A stretch of DNA of 64,000 bases, taken from positions 14,501,149-14,565,148 of the forward strand of contig NC_045146.1 of the NCBI RefSeq assembly GCF_008831285.2. Reading direction: 5' to 3'. Below the pieces are notes generated by a model. That model was not told the DNA's origin, searched no databases, and saw only the letters and a list, made by a program, of their open reading frames with translations. The position numbers were made by a program, and so were the translations under genes. Positions 60,630 through 64,000 of this stretch are shown here, in pieces. This DNA is from Nymphaea colorata. Lineage: Eukaryota; Streptophyta; Magnoliopsida; Nymphaeales; Nymphaeaceae. Every line of letters begins with the position of its first letter. Position 1 is the first letter of the stretch.

Positions 60630-63600
60630 CTTCTTTCCTTGTTACGGCTGGAATGCTTTGACTGCACAGTTATCTGGCCCAAACGCAGAAAGGGAGCTCA
60701 GGGTGCCTCACCGATTTAAGCAGTTCGGCCCATAATATCCGTCAAGGGGAGGATGGAAACAACGCCCCCCCAGAAGGATCTCAAATCCATATCCGCGGTG
60801 GGCACAGCTTGCGGTGGAAAGAAAGTCAAGTCAGAGACTAGAGGCCCGATTCCAAATGGAAGACGTGGTTTTCTTTATGAACCGTAATGTGCTGCATCAG
60901 ATGGGTAGCTATTCGTGAGGCCCGTGAATACCGTCTTGACAGCGGAAAGTGTATATGCTTTTGTGCTTTTTCTATATCCAAGCGTGATTTACGAATTAGT
61001 TAACGGATCTGTCTTCACTTTCGGTGTTCTTGTGCGAACTTCGGCTTTTACCCTCGTTGGGTCTCAAAATTTTAAGTGGTAACAACTGATGATTCCGCTA
61101 CCTTGTGGAGGTAGATGATAGAACACATATCTAAGTTGACTATGATCGTAAAGGTTTAATTCTGCAATAATTTGATGAATAAGATTCTTGAACACTTAAC
61201 TCGTGCTTCAAATTTATGAGGAACTCTTACGTGTTCGGTTTGGCTGTTGACAAACTGAAAGCTATTCCTAAAAGCAGACAGGATATGCTTCTGTTGGTCA
61301 TGAATTGTTATGTTGCTGTTTTTTCACTATTTATTGGTGAACATAAGGTTGACAATAAATCTTAGGCAAAAAAATCTTATTTTGCGTTGAATTACTTGAA
61401 CTTCACAACCTCCATATGATGTCTTGCTTTTAGAGTCCAACATGCAACGATGTATCGTGTCATGGTCAATGTTCGAACTTAAGAGTTCAAGATGCAAAGG
61501 TACACACTATTTAAAAGCGATTGAGTGCCACATAGCATGGCAGTGGCTTGAAAGTAGTTTCGTGCCCAATATTTAAAAGTATTTTAGTTGTTCTATATCC
61601 TCAAGTCTCTTATTTGCTTGTTTTCTGTGATTGTGATCTTCCCAAGGTGCTTGGATCAACTTCCCAAGGTACTTGGGTCACTTTTGGACCGTTCATTAAA
61701 AATATATATTCTTAGGGGCCAGAAATGTAGTGAGAGAATCCATCAATGTGGACAACATGACAAGGTGTACCTGCGATTCTCTAGTGCTTCCAGGTTAAAA
61801 CCATTGTCAGGTTTAAATACATTATTAAGCTGGAATCATCGATTGTCTGCCTTTGTCCTTTGTCAGTGGAAAATACAGGAACTGTTCATGGAGAAATCTC
61901 ACCCAAAGCGCAAACAGTTCTTGGGTTGGCACAATCTTCACTAAACTACGCACTAAATTCGTCATCCTTCAAATCATCCTGAAGTCATCAATGATATTAT
62001 AGAGAAGCGAGCGTTCCTTTATGGCATTCAGTTTGGATTCTCTCATATTTTCAGCTGCTTGATAACCGCAGTAGAGGCAGAACCTTTTACTGAGGAGAAG
62101 TAATACACAATAACTCAAAATCTGAACATTTCAAAGAATCTCAACCTTTCAAATGTATGGTAAGGTATTGGGTAATAATATGTAATAAACCAATTAGTCA
62201 ACTGCCCATAGTAGCCCATATGTGATTGCCACTGCTCAGAGAGGAATTTTACCTGCATCCCAAACTCCTCTTTGGCATGTTGCATGGACTCATCCTTTGC
62301 CCGTTTGGCAATAATAACAAAATGTTATTATCTCATAAATTTATCCTAAAAAATGATAGATTTATGAAACATTTCTTATAATGTTTCATGTATCTGTCTT
62401 ATTATTTGAGTAGATTCACGGAACAATAACAGTGTGTGTTAGTGTTACCAAACAACTCCTTAAAGGTCATTTGGTGGCAACGACACTTTATATGCTCCAA
62501 AGGTTATATGCTCCAAAGGTTGAAGCAGGTTAATGGAACACTAAAAGTATTATTTTATGCTTATCTTTAGGCAGATTCAAAAGATGCTCATAAAGTAGCT
62601 GTGCTGCCAACCGATCCCTTAGGAGGCATTTGAATCATGTGGATAACACTGTAGCAAGCGGATGTATGTTCGCCCGTACAAATTTTGTCTGCACCAGAGA
62701 ATGTGTGCAAAGTTGATTCTTGTTACACGAACATGTAAAGTTGCCACATATTTGAATAGGCTGAGTTGAGAAGTAACCTTGTTAGATAGAACGGTCTGCT
62801 TCAATGCTTGTCCATTACCTACCTGGCCAACCGAGAAAAAGGCAACCTCAGTCAGATAAATACACTAAGCACCAACCAGATGCAGATCTCATATTTCATT
62901 TCTATTTTGGGCCCCGTTTAATGCACAAGGATTTTAATTTGTATCGGGAGAAACTTGCCGTTTTTGTATGACTTTTCACTTTCATTTCAAATGCAAGAAA
63001 AATTACCCTATTGAAATAGATAGATCAGAGTAATTTTTACCGTCCAAAAAAATCGAATCCTCCGACTTTTTACGATGGATTTTGGTTCACGATATATTTA
63101 CCATTCCAAATTTTTAACGATGGCCTTACTGAATAATTGCCAACCATAAAATAATTGCAATACTGAGTTTTTTCGTCTCTAGTAAAATTTGTACAATTTT
63201 CGTATGGTTTGGGTGTAGAGGTTCGGACTGGCGAATGCCCTAGAGTGTCAAAGGGAGTGTTTGAGAGGGACGTTCCCTCTTGACCTCAGACTCTCCAATC
63301 AAACGCGGTGGAGAACGTCTCCTAACGTCTTCTACTTGGGGAGTACCAGTGGAAGAATCGGCCGATTCGAAAGTGTACCACTGCAACTATTTTTATTTAA
63401 AGGTGTTATATTTTTATTTTTATATATTCATGTATTAAAATTTTTAATATTTCTGACAGATTCATAACCCGTTCAGCTGAATCAGCCATTTCACCGAATT
63501 GGCAGAACTATTGCTCTAAAATAGAGACCACAGACGTGCTTTACAACTAAACTATACGGTCAGCAACGGTAATAAAGGAAGTTGGATCGTCAGTCTTTTT

Positions 63601-63899
63601 CTAGTGGGCGTGCTGCTTTCAGTCACCTTAGATCACTTGCGTCTGCTTCACTGAGAAAATTTGACGGCGAGGTCACCTGGGAGAGAGAAAAACAATGCGC
63701 GATCTCGAAAATCGGAAGAAAAGCAGGTGTTGGCATCACCCATCAGCTGCGTCTCCGTGAGCTGTAACTTTCGACAAAGCCATTCCTCTCTGAATTATGT
63801 GTTTCCCTCGTCAACATCCTGAGCTTCTAAGTTGTCGACAAACCATTCTTTCCGGTTTCCTTTGTAAGCAAGATCAGCTCACCCAATAAAGTGGCAACA
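60630..63899. other. Divergent intergenic region with possible gene relics
   Basis: This lies between the Maf-like start (minus) and the partial gene at 63900 (plus). The first 300 bp are less AT-rich and fit a promoter. At 61588-62110 (plus) and 62040-62830 (minus) short readable segments occur that are not joined into a credible gene. A 17-bp tandem (atatgctccaaaggtt twice) lies near 62490-62523, and two copies of cttcccaaggtRcttgg near 61640-61675. The part after 63550 probably holds the 5' leader of the right-hand gene. Confidence 0.45.
62255..62815 (-). other. Possible exon relics, unassigned
   Basis: On the minus strand, about 62815-62774 reads NGQALKQTVLSNK between AG and GT. About 62298-62257 reads DESMQHAKEEFGMQ, again between AG and GT, both phase 0. 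The two would join in frame, but neither an upstream start nor a convincing downstream exon was found. The family is not recognised. This could be a decayed gene copy or coincidence. Confidence 0.2.
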
Positions 63900-64000
63900 A
63901 TGGCAGTCGGAATTGTGAGATTCGGCAAAGGGCATTCGAGGCGTCCGTCGGGATTATGCCTCAAGTCCACGTTGGTGGTGTTATTTGGTCTTTGTTTCAT
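63900..64000 (+). CDS. N-terminus of a type II membrane protein, possibly a PMT-type methyltransferase; partial
   Basis: The ATG at 63900 has a strong plant context (GGCAACAATGGCA). The open frame reads to the window edge for 33 codons. It begins MAVGIVRFGKGHSRRPSG, a short basic cytoplasmic head, and enters a hydrophobic segment (LKSTLVVLFGLCF) at about residues 21-33. This is the layout of type II Golgi proteins, and it recalls the start of plant probable methyltransferases of the PMT/QUASIMODO family (PMT28-like). Only the first 33 residues are available, so the family call is a guess. It is head-to-head with the Maf-like gene. Confidence 0.4.
   Translation, partial: MAVGIVRFGKGHSRRPSGLCLKSTLVVLFGLCF

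Noticed and set aside
1-64000. tRNA, rRNA or CRISPR-like arrays, or bacterial or organellar insertions
   Set aside because: Reading both strands by eye showed no convincing cloverleaf, rRNA core or regularly spaced repeat array. A tRNAscan or Rfam search would be needed to exclude small RNA genes.

Overview
The window is plant nuclear DNA, from a flowering plant. It is AT-rich, all its genes are split by GT-AG introns, and some introns run to several kilobases. It contains a chloroplast-targeted protein gene and plant-specific families. Species cannot be told from the sequence; nothing looks bacterial, organellar or viral. All exon models were built by hand from splice sites, reading phase and remembered homology. 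No alignment was run.

Layout, left to right: (1) 1-4089, minus: CSP41A, a chloroplast stem-loop RNA-binding protein, with its 3' end outside the window. (2) 5945-7680, plus: a six-exon coiled-coil protein of unknown function, head-to-head with CSP41A. (3) 11092-16719, minus: an ARIA/ABAP1-type armadillo-repeat BTB/POZ protein, 18 exons found, with an unresolved C-terminal exon. (4) 18201-36598, plus: a 17-exon PYROXD2-like mitochondrial FAD oxidoreductase, head-to-head with ARIA. Its introns hold a three-LTR miniature retroelement, a CACTA-type end and a minisatellite. (5) 36599-43796: a repeat-rich gap with small inverted-repeat elements. (6) 43797-52694, plus: an LRR receptor-like pseudokinase of the At2g16250 type, four exons including one of 23 nt, with a 5.4 kb first intron. 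(7) 56088-60629, minus: a nine-exon Maf-like nucleotide pyrophosphatase. (8) 63900-64000, plus: the first 33 codons of a type II membrane protein, perhaps a PMT-type methyltransferase.

The genes do not form a pathway. They look like independent housekeeping or signalling genes: chloroplast RNA metabolism, ABA-linked ubiquitin adaptor, mitochondrial redox enzyme, surface receptor, nucleotide sanitation. No new multi-gene system was found. The most unusual items are the LTR-internal-LTR-internal-LTR element in intron 3 of the PYROXD2-like gene, the missing canonical last exon of the ARIA-like gene, microsatellites against two 5' splice sites, and the 23-nt microexon in a predicted pseudokinase.
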